Assembly (NCBI GenBank): GCA_022545745.1
Contig: JACZQL010000046.1
Span: 1 to 7,651, forward strand
Length of the DNA stretch: 7,651 nt
Direction: 5' to 3'
Origin: Deltaproteobacteria bacterium
GTDB lineage: Bacteria > Desulfobacterota_B > Binatia > UBA9968
The position numbers and the translations under genes were made by a program. Shown here in pieces: positions 7,511-7,651 of the stretch. Under the pieces are notes generated by a model that was not told the origin of the DNA, ran no database searches, and was given only the letters and a program-made list of their open reading frames with translations. Positions within the stretch are counted from its first letter, which is position 1; each line of letters begins with the position of its first letter.

Positions 7511-7651
7511 ATGGAAGAGAGCTTTGGAAATTTTCAAGCGTCACTGCTCTACTGCAACAAGTGTCGTCGTGCCATGCCGGTGCGGGAACGCCTGCTTTTA
7601 ATTCTGCCAGACGGGAAACTTTACGATTACACCTGTCAGGGCTGCGGCAGC
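7511..7651 (+). CDS. Small CxxC...CxxC zinc-ribbon-like protein, 3' end outside window
   Basis: The first 47 codons are open to the right edge; the protein continues beyond it. It begins MEESFGNFQASLLYCNKC and contains cysteine pairs at residues 15/18 and 42/45 separated by 23 residues, with a basic stretch (RRAMPVRERLLL) and a strand-like LLLILPDGKLYDY segment between them. Two CxxC knuckles at this spacing are typical of a four-cysteine zinc ribbon. I recall similar short proteins annotated only as 'cytoplasmic protein' or hypothetical in deltaproteobacterial genomes, with no established function. A stop at 7487-7489 in the same frame means 7511 is the first usable ATG. Upstream there is only a weak GGAA at 7502-7505. 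The gene starts 34 nt after the EF-G-like stop and is probably co-transcribed. Neither a signal peptide nor a membrane segment is seen in the visible part. Confidence 0.72.
   Translation, partial: MEESFGNFQASLLYCNKCRRAMPVRERLLLILPDGKLYDYTCQGCGS

Overview
The window is a compact, single-strand stretch of bacterial core-metabolism genes. Five complete genes and the start of a sixth all read on the + strand: valS (valyl-tRNA synthetase), nadC (quinolinate phosphoribosyltransferase), birA (biotin-protein ligase), coaX (type III pantothenate kinase), an elongation factor G paralogue, and a small cysteine-pair protein cut off by the right edge. Gaps between successive genes are 3, 6, 4, 12 and 34 nt. 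There is no room for internal promoters before the EF-G-like gene, so valS to the EF-G-like gene almost certainly form one transcription unit. No RNA genes, mobile elements, CRISPR arrays or long repeats were seen.

Gene order and protein style suggest a Gram-negative anaerobe-type lineage of the former Deltaproteobacteria (Desulfobacterota or a neighbouring phylum). The reasons are a nadC-birA-coaX cluster, a type III (CoaX) instead of CoaA pantothenate kinase, a ValRS with several CxxC pairs, and an EF-G-like protein of the divergent 'GHGGSGKT' type followed by a small CxxC...CxxC protein. This is inference from recalled family patterns; base composition (moderately GC-rich by eye) fits but does not decide it.

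Layout: 1-56 is a short leader or the tail of whatever lies upstream; 57-2873 valS; 2877-3734 nadC; 3741-4565 birA; 4570-5364 coaX; 5377-7476 EF-G-like gene; 7477-7510 a short spacer with a small hairpin; 7511-7651 the start of the small zinc-ribbon-like gene. nadC, birA and coaX feed three cofactor systems (NAD, protein-bound biotin, coenzyme A). valS and the EF-G-like gene belong to translation. The operon therefore ties cofactor supply to protein synthesis capacity.

Nothing here looks like a new defence, mobile or regulatory system. The most interesting item is the EF-G paralogue, whose switch II has Asn where translational GTPases normally carry the catalytic His, while the tRNA-contacting tip of domain IV is intact. 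The truncated small CxxC protein is the next most worth following.
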